From NCBI GenBank assembly GCA_963757135.1, contig CAVWQE010000005.1:124001-188000 (forward strand): 64,000 nt of DNA. Direction: 5' to 3'. Every line of letters begins with the position of its first letter. Position 1 is the stretch's first letter. The translations under genes and the position numbers were made by a program. Shown here piece after piece: positions 19,934-29,869 of the stretch. The stretch is from Gp1-AA145 sp963757135 (GTDB lineage: Bacteria > Acidobacteriota > Terriglobia > Terriglobales > Acidobacteriaceae). The notes beneath the pieces were generated by a model. The model saw nothing but the letters and a program-made list of their open reading frames with translations, had not been told where the DNA came from and searched no databases.

Positions 19934-21550
19934 CTAGTCTCGTTTGTCTGGTGTCGGATACTGCCATGAGGGCAGAATAAAATCTCCCTGCAGATCTGGC
20001 GAGGGTACTGGGGAGTCTTTTGGGGTGTCCAAGTATTGCCGCGCTGTCTTTATGTCGCCTGATCGCGCGTAGGCCTGAGTTAAGAGGCGATGCGTGCGTG
20101 CGTCGTTCGGTGCGAGTGCAAGGCTTTCCTTCAATTCCGCGATCGCCTCTGTAATTTTGCCGAGGGCCAGCAGCGTGCTTCCCAAATCGCGGTGCGCTTC
20201 CGCGCTGGAGGGATTCAAGTGAACCGCCTCCGTGAACGCAGAGACTGCATCGCTCGGCCTCGCGGCGCGCTTCAACGCCAGGCCTCGAAAATATGCAAGG
20301 AGAAAGCTCGGCCCGAGTTTTTGTTCAGCTGCGCTTAGTTCCAGGGCCGCATCTTCATCGCGTCCGGTCCGCATAAGGACCTGGGCCAGCCCGATATAGC
20401 TGATCGGAAGAGGATCATTGGCTTCAGCCAGTTCGCGGAAGGATTTCTCCGCGTCGGGATATCTGGCGGCGGCGAGATAGACCGCCCCCAGGCGCAGGTG
20501 TAAGGCGTAGGATTTTGGGTTCGCCACAAGTCCTGCTTGAATTGCTGCAATCGCCTCATCGTAGCGAGAGAACTCCATTAGTTCGCGGGTTAGATTGAGA
20601 CAGTATTCGTCGTTGCCTGGTTGGAGTTTCGTTGCCTGGCGAAAGGCATCAATCGCCATGTCGGACTTTTTTTGATTCGCTTCTGCTATGCCAATCAAAG
20701 ACCAGCCGGAAGCCATTTCAGTTGGCGAGGAACTTTCTGGCAGAGCTTTTATGTACTCGTGTGCGCGCTCGGCAGCGCTTTTATAATTCTCGGCGGCAAG
20801 ATATGCCCTCGCGAGGTCAAACCTGGCCCACGACTCATTGCCGATCTGATCTTGTGCCAGTCTTTGCAACAGTTGAATCGCAAGATCGTTCTGCTTCGCC
20901 GAAAGCAGCAGGCCGACAACAGTAATCGACTGTGTGGTATTCAGCGGCATGGCAACCAGCCGATCCAGCGTCCGCTTTCCTTCTTGGCGTTGACCGAGAC
21001 TATTGTTAGCGATTGCCACTTGGATGAGGAAGTCTGCGTCTTCGGGCCATGGCACCGAGGTTCGATTCAGCTCCGATAAAGCTTCAGCGTAATCGTTCGA
21101 GTCCAACAGCACTCGTCCGAGATAGTAGTGAGCAAAAGAGTCTTCGGGAGCGAGGGCGAGCGCGTGGCGCAGGTCTTCACCCGCAGCATCGAGCCGGTGC
21201 TCCGTCCACTCAAGGAGCCCGAGGTTCCTATATGCGTCTTCCATGCTGGGGTCCAAGCGCACGGCCTCGCGGTATTCGCTGGCGGCTTCACCATTCTTGC
21301 CTAAGTGGGCAAGAGTAACCCCGCGAAAATTTCGAAACCTGGCATCGGAAGGAGACTGTCGCTCGGCAGCTGTAAATTCCGACAGCGCGATTTCGAGATG
21401 GCCGTCTCGGAGCGCAATCAGGCCGCGTTGAAACGGGTTGTCCCGCACATCGGCGTTCGAAGCATTAGGAGACTGCGCCAGGGCGCCAGCAGCGGCTAGA
21501 GCAACTGCCACACAGAGGCCACGCAATCTCGACCCTTCAATGTTCAGCAT
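19934..21550 (-). CDS. Secreted TPR protein
   Basis: 538 residues. A signal peptide (about 1-26, ending ALAQS) is followed by TPR units over nearly the whole length (e.g. GLIALRDGHLEIALSEFTAA, LAHLGKNGEAASEYREAV, AHRDLGSTLLALGKITEAIA). No enzyme domain is seen. It lies 82 bp after the larger TPR gene on the same strand and probably shares its transcript. Likely a periplasmic or outer-membrane scaffold for the island; the partner is unknown. Confidence 0.85.
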   Translation of the reverse strand: MLNIEGSRLRGLCVAVALAAAGALAQSPNASNADVRDNPFQRGLIALRDGHLEIALSEFTAAERQSPSDARFRNFRGVTLAHLGKNGEAASEYREAVRLDPSMEDAYRNLGLLEWTEHRLDAAGEDLRHALALAPEDSFAHYYLGRVLLDSNDYAEALSELNRTSVPWPEDADFLIQVAIANNSLGQRQEGKRTLDRLVAMPLNTTQSITVVGLLLSAKQNDLAIQLLQRLAQDQIGNESWARFDLARAYLAAENYKSAAERAHEYIKALPESSSPTEMASGWSLIGIAEANQKKSDMAIDAFRQATKLQPGNDEYCLNLTRELMEFSRYDEAIAAIQAGLVANPKSYALHLRLGAVYLAAARYPDAEKSFRELAEANDPLPISYIGLAQVLMRTGRDEDAALELSAAEQKLGPSFLLAYFRGLALKRAARPSDAVSAFTEAVHLNPSSAEAHRDLGSTLLALGKITEAIAELKESLALAPNDARTHRLLTQAYARSGDIKTARQYLDTPKDSPVPSPDLQGDFILPSWQYPTPDKRD

Positions 21551-21632
21551 TTGCGAGGCCCAGGTAATGCCGTGTCACGCGCGAGTATTTGCGACCTAGA
21601 ATCGCATCCATATCGTAAGGCGATGGGTCATG

Positions 21633-23666
21633 CTATTCGTTGCCCGCTGCGATATCCTCGGGCAATCCTTGAATATTTTTTATGCGGTCCGTTCGTTGCT
21701 CAAGCTTGCGATGTGATTCGTGGTTCATTTGCGCCGAAAGCGCAAACTCAGTTGCAGCCTTGTCCTTTTCGCCCAGCGTCTGATACACACGTGCCAATTT
21801 ATAATGGACGGATCCGTCGTCATCAGCAGCGACTGCGATCTTGAGCTGTGCTTCCGCTCTCCGGTAGTCGCGCAGCTGCGTGTAACAACTCCCAAGATCG
21901 CGATGAAGCTCTGGGTCGCCGGACTCGACGGCGAGGGCGCGGGTCAGGTATGGCAGCGCTTTTTCTGGTTGATGATCCAGAAGGTAAGTATTACCCAAAT
22001 CATGCAGTGCGCCGGCGTGATGCGGATTGATTGCTAACTCGTTTTCGAATTCCGTGCGCGCTTCCTCTGTCTGGAGGTTCTTCCAGAGTAGGTGCCCCAA
22101 GCTGTAGTGCAGGTTCGGCACAGAGGGTTTTTTGGCGATCGCGGCCCGATATTCCTCGATTGCATCTTTGTCGTCACCTTTCACAGCATCTAGATCACCC
22201 AGTAGTTGATGAACCCGGTAAGAGTCGGCATCGGCCTGGTAAAGGCGCAGATAACCTACCATGGCCAGTTTTTCATAGCAGCGCGCTCGCCAATAGTAGG
22301 CCGCTGGCGAATGCGCGTCTTGCGTCGCCAAAGTTGAGAGTAGTTTGAGAGAGTCCTCGTAGTTGCCCACTTCGAACAATGCCTGTGCGGCTGGAATATG
22401 GAGAGAGCCAGGCAAATTGCGCGTCGCGCGAGGAAAGCAGCGCGAAACCGCTGAATAGCGATGCGCAGTCAGTTCTGACCGAATCGCCCGTTCGGTGCAA
22501 GCACTCGACGTCTGTGGCGAGTCGGCGAGCTTCATGCTCGAGAGCTCTGCTGCTGCATCTGACGAATCTCCGGCTTGCAAGGCAAGGAAAGCCAGGGCGA
22601 AATGCGCTGCGGCGTCAGGCTGATCACGAAACCAGGCCGCGAGCTTCTCTGCCCTATCGCGCCATGCTTTTGGCAGTTGCTCGGAAGCGGTGTCTCCGAA
22701 TGCAATCTCGCGAAGACCGAGGACCTGCTCGGCTTGTGGCGCATCGATCTCTATTGCTCGCGACCAATCGTGCATGCACGCTTCAACGTCGCCTTGAATC
22801 AGTCTCACTTCTCCACGACGGACCAGCGCGCGCACATTGTTGCTGTCGAGCTGCAACTCCTGATCGAACTCATGTGCGGCCGGTTCAAGTCTGCGCGCCC
22901 GCAGCAACACCTCTCCTAACTCGACGTGAATACCGGGTAGCGGCGGCGGGAGGGTTAGCGCATTCTGGAAGCGAATGACGGCGAACGTCCAATCGCCACC
23001 GGTGACATAGCTCTCGCCCAGCAATTGCTCGGACCAGGATGAGGCAGGCGCGACTCTTGCTAAGCCGGCAACTTCTGTCTTGCCCAGATGCTCGTAGGCT
23101 TGACCCAGTAAGTACAGGATATCGACGTCTTGTGGATGCACAGTCAAGGCGCGATTGAGGGTCAAGGCTTCGGCCTGGATGCCGCCAGTCATATGTTGCG
23201 CTGTTGCCAGCCATAACCAGGTTTCCGGCCGCTGCGGATTTGCACTCACAGCTGCGCGCAGATAAGGTAAGGCGGCAGCACCGTCACCCAACCTGCAGTA
23301 ATCCACGCCCAGAAAGAAATTGGCGCCCGTCAAGGCAGGCTTTATCTTGAGAGCCCGGCGGAACTCAGCCATCGCGTCCCCAAGACGGTTCTGCAGCTGA
23401 TAAACCAGGCCCAGGTTCATGTGCGCTTCCGCGAATTCTGGCTCCGAAGCAAGAACTTCGTGGTATTCGCGCTCCGCGGTGGGGTAGTCATTCAGCCGCT
23501 GTGCCTGTTGGGCGGCAGTAAAATGCCCTTTGACTGCTTCACTTGCGGGCATGGACGGTGCCTGTCCGTTCAACGGCCGAGAAGCGCTGGCCAGCAAGAT
23601 GAAAAATAAGAACCGTTCAACGCGGCCGATCGCCGACTTCTTAGGCTTGATCGCAAACTGCTTCAT
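21633..23666 (-). CDS. Large secreted TPR protein
   Basis: 677 residues beginning with a basic N-region and a hydrophobic core (RFLFFILLASASRPLNGQA) typical of a signal peptide. The rest is tandem TPRs, with especially regular units near both ends (AEAHMNLGLVYQLQNRLGDA, AGALHDLGNTYLLDHQPEKA, DPELHRDLGSCYTQLRDYRR) and a less regular middle. It lies between the second six-hairpin gene and the other TPR gene on one strand. SusD proteins are also built on a TPR-like scaffold, so a substrate-capture role is a possible inference. Confidence 0.85.
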   Translation of the reverse strand: MKQFAIKPKKSAIGRVERFLFFILLASASRPLNGQAPSMPASEAVKGHFTAAQQAQRLNDYPTAEREYHEVLASEPEFAEAHMNLGLVYQLQNRLGDAMAEFRRALKIKPALTGANFFLGVDYCRLGDGAAALPYLRAAVSANPQRPETWLWLATAQHMTGGIQAEALTLNRALTVHPQDVDILYLLGQAYEHLGKTEVAGLARVAPASSWSEQLLGESYVTGGDWTFAVIRFQNALTLPPPLPGIHVELGEVLLRARRLEPAAHEFDQELQLDSNNVRALVRRGEVRLIQGDVEACMHDWSRAIEIDAPQAEQVLGLREIAFGDTASEQLPKAWRDRAEKLAAWFRDQPDAAAHFALAFLALQAGDSSDAAAELSSMKLADSPQTSSACTERAIRSELTAHRYSAVSRCFPRATRNLPGSLHIPAAQALFEVGNYEDSLKLLSTLATQDAHSPAAYYWRARCYEKLAMVGYLRLYQADADSYRVHQLLGDLDAVKGDDKDAIEEYRAAIAKKPSVPNLHYSLGHLLWKNLQTEEARTEFENELAINPHHAGALHDLGNTYLLDHQPEKALPYLTRALAVESGDPELHRDLGSCYTQLRDYRRAEAQLKIAVAADDDGSVHYKLARVYQTLGEKDKAATEFALSAQMNHESHRKLEQRTDRIKNIQGLPEDIAAGNE

Positions 23667-23762
23667 AGATACTGAATGGTGATAATAACGCCAACCGGGT
23701 CCGCTTGCGTCTTAGGATTCGGTTTGTCGAACTCCCGCAAAGCCCAGCATGATAAGTAGGAG

Positions 23763-26315
23763 TCATTTCGAATAGTCAGGATCCATCTCGGGTGTTCGCA
23801 ATCCCGCCATTTCCAGTGCCCGCAACACAAACGCATTCCATGCAAACACGCGATGGTAGCCGAAAAATGGGTGGTTTAGGTCAGTGGCAAGATATTCCTG
23901 GCTCGTGGGAAAGTCAGGGGAGAGATTCGTTTCGGCCCACAGACGGTTTTCGATGGCCTGGTCAGCTTTCGTCCATCCATGCAGCTTTCCTGTAACGTAG
24001 CCGCATATCTCAATTCGCATCCAGCTCCCACCGTTGTAGTAGATCCCATCCATATTGTGATTGGCGTAGCTAGCAGCATGCTCTCTGCTGATCATCGGAT
24101 GCCAGCTCTCCGTAAAGTAATCCCAGCCTTTGCTTTCCTGTGTCAGGCCGATAAAGATCGGCCGCACTGTGCCTCCCTCTGCGGGGTGCGGAGCAGCTTT
24201 ATCAGGCAGCAGGACAGGAATGCGTTCCAGTTGGCTAACCACCATCTCATCCGTCAGGATCTTGCGTCCAAATAGCCACAATGACAGAAATTCGGGAAAT
24301 ATCTCGGCGAACCCGATCGCATCCTTTATATTGCGGGCAGGCAAGAGGAACTTCAGCTCGGGATCGTAATACGACTTGTAAATCTTCTCCGCTTGCTGTA
24401 TGTAATCGTCAGAAATCTGTTCACTCACTCCCGGAATTCCCAACTCCTTAATTACGCGTAGGGTCACGGCGAGAATTCCCTGGTTTTCACAGAGCTCCGT
24501 CGTCCCCTCCGGATAGGAGATCACATCGAGCTGCCCCATCACAAATTGTGCCCAGCAAGTACCGTTATGATGGCGGTCGTAAGTTCGCAAACAATATTCA
24601 GCGGCCTTTCGGATTTTCGCCATGGGCAGAGTTGTCCCAAAGCGCTTGCGATTCTGAAGCGCCCACATCAGCCACAATGGGGTAGAGTCGTTTGACTTGC
24701 GCTCCAGGTTCGCCATGTAAGGTTCAATCAGCGTATTGATGGCGCCGTCTTCACCTTGGTTCGCCGCCCACACATCAAAAACTCGTTCGTTTAACTCGCG
24801 ATTATGGACGCCGCTCACGGCAAAGAAACTGTCCCGCAAATACATTTCGCCTGCCGCGGAATACCATATGCTCGGCGCCACCACCGGTTGCGGGTTCGCC
24901 GGGCTTGCTGACCAGCAAAGCATCATCAGGTCGGAGTACAGCGCCTTCTCCGTTTCGCCTCCCCTAAAGCCGAGACCGTCCGCAAGGTACCGCTGGCTGG
25001 CAAGGCGACATGCGTGCAGTGTGTCAGGAATGTCTTTGTCCACAAAAATGAAAGAAGTCTTTAGGTCTGGGTGATCCATAGATAGGCAGTGATATGGCTC
25101 CAGACGTGTAACCAGACGGCAAAGCTGTAGTTCCCGTAGCTCAATCTTTAGCGGAACTCCCGAAGACTGCATCTTGGTTGCTTGCTCTGATTCCGCGTTC
25201 GAAATGAACAAGGCACCCCGCTCCCCGCGGAGGGACGGGAAGCATACTTCAGTTTGAAACTCTGACCAGTCCGTCGACGATTTGGGGATGCGATCGTTGT
25301 AGAGCGTAACGTTGGCGAGCGGGCGAAGATCCTCGTCGACGTCCCAGACTTGGAAGGAAAAAGCTTCAGACGAACGATACTTGAAACGAAAGGAGTAAAC
25401 CTCACTATCTTTAGCGGGAAATGGGATGATCGCCCTGGCGTCGGCTCCGTTGATTGACAAGATTGTGGTTTCATCTTGCTCTTGAGTGTGGAAGTCGCCC
25501 ACCTTGCGCCAGTCCGCAACGGCGGCCAATGGTATGGGGGTGCCCGTGTTCTGTGCTTCGACTACCAGGGCTTCGCCGAAAGTCTGCTTTACGAAGAAAT
25601 GCTGCTGGCTACGATCCACGTTGCGGCACACATAATAAAGATTAACGTCAGGAATGTGGTGGGGCGCCGGCTTCACGGGTTTCGCATCCCTCCGAATCAC
25701 ACGGCTCCATTGATTGCGGTAACCGGAGTCAGTGAGCAAGCCGACCGTGAGCCCTTTCATGGTTCGAAATCCTGCCGCGGGAAAGTATTCGCGCAATGCA
25801 CCGCCCGTGCAGTTGGCCTGATCGAAGCTCCAGAAACGTGCCGGGGCATCCAGCGGCTCCAGGCAATTACTCACCTGAAAGAACAACTCATCCAGATCAA
25901 CCTGGTGTAGCCGGATTTGCTTGCGCACCACGCGGGGTGCAGCCACTCGATACTCTACCTCGGCAAGAATGGTGGCGTTAAGGTTGGGGAGCCTGCACTT
26001 GCCCTGGAGCAGCAAATGATCGGCGGTGCCTGTGTAGGATGTTGCTCGCCAGTTTTCTATGCGATCTTCCAGACTGCGATCGGAATTCTGGAAGACGGCG
26101 GAGAACTCGGCGCCGGCAGCATGGCGAACAACCGCCTCGCCCCTGAATTGAATAGCCGCCCCATAGCCTTGTTGCGGATTGCCGGTTATCGCTAAGGTCA
26201 GCTCGTCATTTGAGGTAGCAGCTTCCGCGTGGAGACTTGCGTCGGGGCGGTTGAGTAACCCGGCTACGCCGCCGACCGCTGAGACTGCCATGAATCCACG
26301 TCGGGAGATCAACAT
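23763..26315 (-). CDS. Second Tat-exported six-hairpin-like protein
   Basis: 850 residues. The N-terminus SRRGFMAVSAVGGVAGLL is a twin-arginine signal. A large beta-rich part (about 30-430), including a region like a carbohydrate-binding jelly roll (about 290-410), is followed by a helical toroid-like part (about 440-850) with W-rich motifs such as WYSAAGEMYLRDSFFAV and NGGSWMRIEICGY. The overall plan matches six-hairpin glycosidases, but I cannot name a family or catalytic acid. It opens a three-gene run with the two TPR genes and parallels the six-hairpin gene at 9295-11580. Confidence 0.7.
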   Translation of the reverse strand: MLISRRGFMAVSAVGGVAGLLNRPDASLHAEAATSNDELTLAITGNPQQGYGAAIQFRGEAVVRHAAGAEFSAVFQNSDRSLEDRIENWRATSYTGTADHLLLQGKCRLPNLNATILAEVEYRVAAPRVVRKQIRLHQVDLDELFFQVSNCLEPLDAPARFWSFDQANCTGGALREYFPAAGFRTMKGLTVGLLTDSGYRNQWSRVIRRDAKPVKPAPHHIPDVNLYYVCRNVDRSQQHFFVKQTFGEALVVEAQNTGTPIPLAAVADWRKVGDFHTQEQDETTILSINGADARAIIPFPAKDSEVYSFRFKYRSSEAFSFQVWDVDEDLRPLANVTLYNDRIPKSSTDWSEFQTEVCFPSLRGERGALFISNAESEQATKMQSSGVPLKIELRELQLCRLVTRLEPYHCLSMDHPDLKTSFIFVDKDIPDTLHACRLASQRYLADGLGFRGGETEKALYSDLMMLCWSASPANPQPVVAPSIWYSAAGEMYLRDSFFAVSGVHNRELNERVFDVWAANQGEDGAINTLIEPYMANLERKSNDSTPLWLMWALQNRKRFGTTLPMAKIRKAAEYCLRTYDRHHNGTCWAQFVMGQLDVISYPEGTTELCENQGILAVTLRVIKELGIPGVSEQISDDYIQQAEKIYKSYYDPELKFLLPARNIKDAIGFAEIFPEFLSLWLFGRKILTDEMVVSQLERIPVLLPDKAAPHPAEGGTVRPIFIGLTQESKGWDYFTESWHPMISREHAASYANHNMDGIYYNGGSWMRIEICGYVTGKLHGWTKADQAIENRLWAETNLSPDFPTSQEYLATDLNHPFFGYHRVFAWNAFVLRALEMAGLRTPEMDPDYSK

Positions 26316-26521
26316 AATAGCGGGCTTCGCTTTTGGTCCTTAGTGCAGAAATCACGCTATCTTAGCTCATAGGGCTCGCACACCCAAGTTGGTCGCCATG
26401 ATATTTTTCAGTGCTTTGCTGCACTTCAAGAAACTGCTTCGACCTCCTTTGGTACTTCTCTCCACCCTAAGAGCGACTCCCAGAGTTGCCAAGCATACCC
26501 CGCGACGGCGACAATCATCGC

Positions 26522-27145
26522 GTGGCTGAAACCGCCAATTCGACGACGGCACCGAAAGCGACTGCACTGAGGATTTCGCAGATTCTGACCGCCCCCAACC
26601 AGCTCACGCTGGCGCGCCTTGCATTCCTGCCGTTCATCGTGATTAAGCTGCTCGATCACCACTACCGCGGAGCGCTCATTCTTTTTATTATTGCCGGCCT
26701 GAGCGACGGCCTCGATGGCCTGCTCGCACGCCGACTCCATCAGCAGACTGTGCTTGGCCAGTATCTCGACCCCATCGCCGACAAAATGCTGCTAAGCACC
26801 GTCTTCCTCGTGCTCTCAATCATTCACCAGATCCCGTGGAAGTTCACGGTCATGGTTTTCAGCCGCGACATTTGCATATTGCTGGTCAGCGGAGTGCTCT
26901 ATACGATTGCGGGTTTGAGAGATTTCCGGCCCAGTATGTTCGGAAAGGCCAATACGTTTTCACAGTTGGCGGCCGTGGTATTTGTGATTCTTTTACAGGT
27001 AGATCATGCTCGCTGGGTGTGGATCGCGCGCACGGTCGCACTCCGCGCTACGTTCATGTTCACGATTGTTTCAGGATTGCACTACGTATATGTGGTAGGC
27101 CAGAGGCTCCGCGCAGTGGGACACACGCCCGCGTCTACCAGCTAA
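26522..27145 (+). CDS. pgsA: CDP-alcohol phosphatidyltransferase (phosphatidylglycerophosphate synthase-like)
   Basis: 207 residues from GTG at 26522; TTG at 26486 is an alternative. The family signature D-G-x2-A-R-x8-G-x3-D-x3-D is complete in DGLDGLLARR...GQYLDPIADK, and four to six membrane segments are visible. It should join CDP-diacylglycerol with glycerol-3-phosphate in phospholipid synthesis; the length fits PgsA, though other CDP-alcohol acceptors cannot be excluded. Confidence 0.85.
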   Translation: MAETANSTTAPKATALRISQILTAPNQLTLARLAFLPFIVIKLLDHHYRGALILFIIAGLSDGLDGLLARRLHQQTVLGQYLDPIADKMLLSTVFLVLSIIHQIPWKFTVMVFSRDICILLVSGVLYTIAGLRDFRPSMFGKANTFSQLAAVVFVILLQVDHARWVWIARTVALRATFMFTIVSGLHYVYVVGQRLRAVGHTPASTS

Positions 27146-27167
27146 GATCTCGATAACTGCAGGCTAA

Positions 27168-27467
27168 TCAGGCGGCGCGATGATCCGGGCTGCGATCAGC
27201 GGCTTCGAAGAGATACAAATCCTGCTCAGCCATACATGCGCGCAGCAACCGGCGCCATCCCAGTCTCCGTTTGAGCCATTCGGCAACAACGGTTCCAGCG
27301 TTCACGTGAGCCGTGAGTTCCTCGGGCGTAACGCGATGCCAGCACCAGTCATCTTTGCTGGAGCATTCCAACCCTCGAACCTCGATCTGTCCGTCACATA
27401 TCCGGTACTCTTTTCCCTCGGCTCCATTGGCTGCTTCGAGGCGAAGATGCATTCGTTCCAATGCCAT
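27168..27467 (-). CDS. Small hypothetical protein
   Basis: 99 residues from ATG at 27467, with GAGG 8 bp upstream. Contains a Trp/Arg-rich block TPEELTAHVNAGTVVAEWLKRRLGWRRLL in its second half, and four cysteines. No known domain is recognised. It is convergent with the pgsA-like gene and divergent from cysS. The good ribosome-binding site and non-random composition support a real gene. Confidence 0.55.
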   Translation of the reverse strand: MALERMHLRLEAANGAEGKEYRICDGQIEVRGLECSSKDDWCWHRVTPEELTAHVNAGTVVAEWLKRRLGWRRLLRACMAEQDLYLFEAADRSPDHRAA

Positions 27468-27601
27468 GTTCCCAACCTCGTTTCTCGGCCAGACCATAAT
27501 AAGGTCGCATTTCACACTACCTCAGCCAATCGGGTAGAAACCCCATACTCATCGCTCAAAACAGGTATTTTTTGGAATTCTTTCTACGTTGCTTCTCTCA
27601 T

Positions 27602-27630
27602 TTGCCCTATCACCCGTAACCCCATAGAAT
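27602..27630 (+). promoter_or_regulatory. Possible sigma-70 promoter of cysS
   Basis: TTGCCC at 27602-27607 and TAGAAT at 27625-27630 with a 17-bp spacer, leaving a leader of only about a dozen bases before the ATG at 27649. Confidence 0.4.
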
Positions 27631-27648
27631 TAAAGTTCTTTTTCACTT

Positions 27649-29130
27649 ATGGGCCTTCGTCTTTTCAATACACTTTCGGGCAAAATCGAAGAATTTCAGA
27701 CACTTGCGGGTGGCGAAGTCCGCATGTACGCCTGCGGCCCTACCGTCTATGACTACGGCCACATTGGCAACTTTCGGACCTTTGTTGCTGTGGATATTCT
27801 GCGACGCCATCTGCGCCAGAGCGGCTACAAAGTTCATCACGTGATGAACATCACCGACGTGGACGACAAAATTATTCGGAATTCGGCTCAGGCCGGAGTC
27901 TCTGTCCAGCAGTACACCGCAAAATATCAACAAGCGTTTCTGGAAGATGCCGGCGCGCTCCACATTGAGCAACCGGAAATCGTCCGCGCCACCGAGCACA
28001 TTCCGGAAATGGCTGAGTTCATTGCGGCATTGGTCCAGAGAGGCTACGCGTACAAGACAGAAGACGGCTCCTATTATTTTCGAATCGCAAAATTCCCTGG
28101 ATACGGCAAACTTTCAAAAAAAGATTTTGCCGGAATGGAAGACGGCGCGCGCGTTGACGTGGACGAATACGAAAAGGATAATGCCCGCGACTTCGCGCTA
28201 TGGAAGGCGCCGAAACCGGGCGAGGCTTCATGGGAAAGCGTCATCGGTCCGGGGCGTCCCGGATGGCACATTGAATGTTCGGTCATGTCAATGGAGGCAC
28301 TGGGCGAGAGCTTCGACTTGCACGCCGGGGGCGAAGACCTTATCTTCCCTCATCATGAAAATGAAATCGCGCAATCGGAATCGCTCACCGGCAAACCGTT
28401 CGCGCACTTCTGGTTCCATGCACGCTTTCTTCTGGTTGAAGGCGAGAAGATGTCGAAGAGCGCGGGCAATTTCTTCACGCTTCGCGACCTCGTGCTGAAG
28501 GGCCACAAGCCGTCTTCAATTCGATATCTACTGGCATCGGTTCCCTATCGGCATCAGCTCAACTTCACTCTTGAAGGATTGCAGCAGGCCTCGGCCTCGG
28601 TCGAGCGCTTGCGGAATTTTCGGCTGCGCTTGAGCGGGCAGTTCGCCGAGGGCTCATCTTTGACCCTGAGTTCTCTCTCGGAAGAGACTTCGAAGCGGCT
28701 GCGGGAATCGCTGGATGATGACCTCAACACCGCTCAAGCCCAAGCTGCGATCTTCGACATGGTGCGCGCAGTAAATGCGGCCATCGATTCCGGCGACGTC
28801 AAAAAGGGCGACATTCCGCCGCTGCTCGATGTGCTGTCGCAGTTCGACGAAATCTTTTCGGTACTACAAGACGACGACACTGACAAAATGGAGCGCATCG
28901 TTGCATGGGCGAACGCAGAAGGCCGCGAAAAAGACATCAGCCCGGCGTTGCTCGACATCGTTCGCTCCGCTGCTCTTTCGGACGAACAAATTAATCAGAA
29001 GATCGATCAAATGAAAGCCGCGCGAACCGCAAAAAAGTTCGCGGAATCCGATGCAATCCGCGCTGAGCTCACCGCGGCCGGCATCATCATCGAGCAAACC
29101 AAAGAAGGCGTGCGGTGGAGAAGGAAGTAG
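27649..29130 (+). CDS. cysS: Cysteinyl-tRNA synthetase
   Basis: 493 residues. The class I HIGN motif is at 38-41 and KMSKS at 267-271. Zinc ligands are Cys29 in YACGPTVYDYGH, the Cys in HIECSVMSM and the His/Glu of HHENE. Length and domain order (Rossmann fold, connective peptide, DALR-like helical domain) are normal. It charges tRNA-Cys in the cytoplasm and stands alone in its transcription unit. Confidence 0.98.
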   Translation: MGLRLFNTLSGKIEEFQTLAGGEVRMYACGPTVYDYGHIGNFRTFVAVDILRRHLRQSGYKVHHVMNITDVDDKIIRNSAQAGVSVQQYTAKYQQAFLEDAGALHIEQPEIVRATEHIPEMAEFIAALVQRGYAYKTEDGSYYFRIAKFPGYGKLSKKDFAGMEDGARVDVDEYEKDNARDFALWKAPKPGEASWESVIGPGRPGWHIECSVMSMEALGESFDLHAGGEDLIFPHHENEIAQSESLTGKPFAHFWFHARFLLVEGEKMSKSAGNFFTLRDLVLKGHKPSSIRYLLASVPYRHQLNFTLEGLQQASASVERLRNFRLRLSGQFAEGSSLTLSSLSEETSKRLRESLDDDLNTAQAQAAIFDMVRAVNAAIDSGDVKKGDIPPLLDVLSQFDEIFSVLQDDDTDKMERIVAWANAEGREKDISPALLDIVRSAALSDEQINQKIDQMKAARTAKKFAESDAIRAELTAAGIIIEQTKEGVRWRRK

Positions 29131-29139
29131 GGGTCGGCG

Positions 29140-29185
29140 ACGAGATGCACTTAACGATCACTTTTTCTCCATCTCGTTTTCTTGA
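29140..29185 (+). terminator. Possible terminator of cysS
   Basis: Inverted repeat ACGAGATG / CATCTCGT with a 22-nt loop, followed by TTTTCTT. The long loop and overlap with the end of the convergent gene make this uncertain. Confidence 0.3.
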
Positions 29186-29840
29186 TTGTTCTCATCCATC
29201 GTCTGCTCCCGCACACCGGTTCAGCGCCGCCTTCACCATGCGCCGTCATCTGCGTCCACCCCTTGCCCGGTTCGAGAACTGAAATATATCCACCGGGCGC
29301 GAGTTCTAATTGCTTTGAGACGTGCTGCTTGAAGTCGAGCCTGTCAGCGTCGGTTGGTTCGAACCAGGCCGGGGTTACAAAATCCGAGAGAAGCACGCCG
29401 TCAATCTCGTATCCCAAATCGTCGGATTCGACTGGATCAGCGACTTCAAGCGCGTAAATTCTGTTATCGCTGCCGGTCGCGCACCAATTCGTCCACGGAT
29501 CAGCCAGCATTTCGAGCAACTCGTGGCTTAGTGTGACCGTCCAGGACGATCCGCTGTCGAGATCGAGCTTGGCAAACACTTTGCCCAGCGGCGTGCCCTG
29601 ACTGCTCATCTCGTGATAACCGAGGACTCCCGCCTGGTCAGGATTATCGAGTACCACGATCTGCCACCATCCTGCGGTGAGAGCCTGGTCGCGAGCCAAA
29701 AACGTGAGCGTGCAGTCGAGGTTCCAATACGACCTGAAATCATTGCTTACCTGCTTTTGCAACGCCGGAAGAGTTGCCTCGACCTGCGTGTCTGTAAGGC
29801 AAGTCGAGGCATTCGTAATAGTGATGATCGGAATGGGCAT
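29151..29840 (-). CDS. Hypothetical protein with a SHELLEMLADP motif
   Basis: 229 residues from ATG at 29840 with GGAG 6 bp upstream. A central LSHELLEMLADPWTNW is followed by a conserved-looking VADPVESDDLGYEIDGVLLSDFVTPAWF. The HE pair resembles the start of a metallopeptidase helix, but the second His of HExxH is replaced (H-E-L-L-E), so a zinc site is doubtful. No signal peptide. I have a memory of related proteins in soil bacteria without known function. The gene for a lipoprotein lies 29 bp upstream on the same strand. Confidence 0.7.
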   Translation of the reverse strand: MPIPIITITNASTCLTDTQVEATLPALQKQVSNDFRSYWNLDCTLTFLARDQALTAGWWQIVVLDNPDQAGVLGYHEMSSQGTPLGKVFAKLDLDSGSSWTVTLSHELLEMLADPWTNWCATGSDNRIYALEVADPVESDDLGYEIDGVLLSDFVTPAWFEPTDADRLDFKQHVSKQLELAPGGYISVLEPGKGWTQMTAHGEGGAEPVCGSRRWMRTIKKTRWRKSDR

Positions 29841-29869
29841 TGGATCTCCGCAAAGCGACATTGAGCTCG

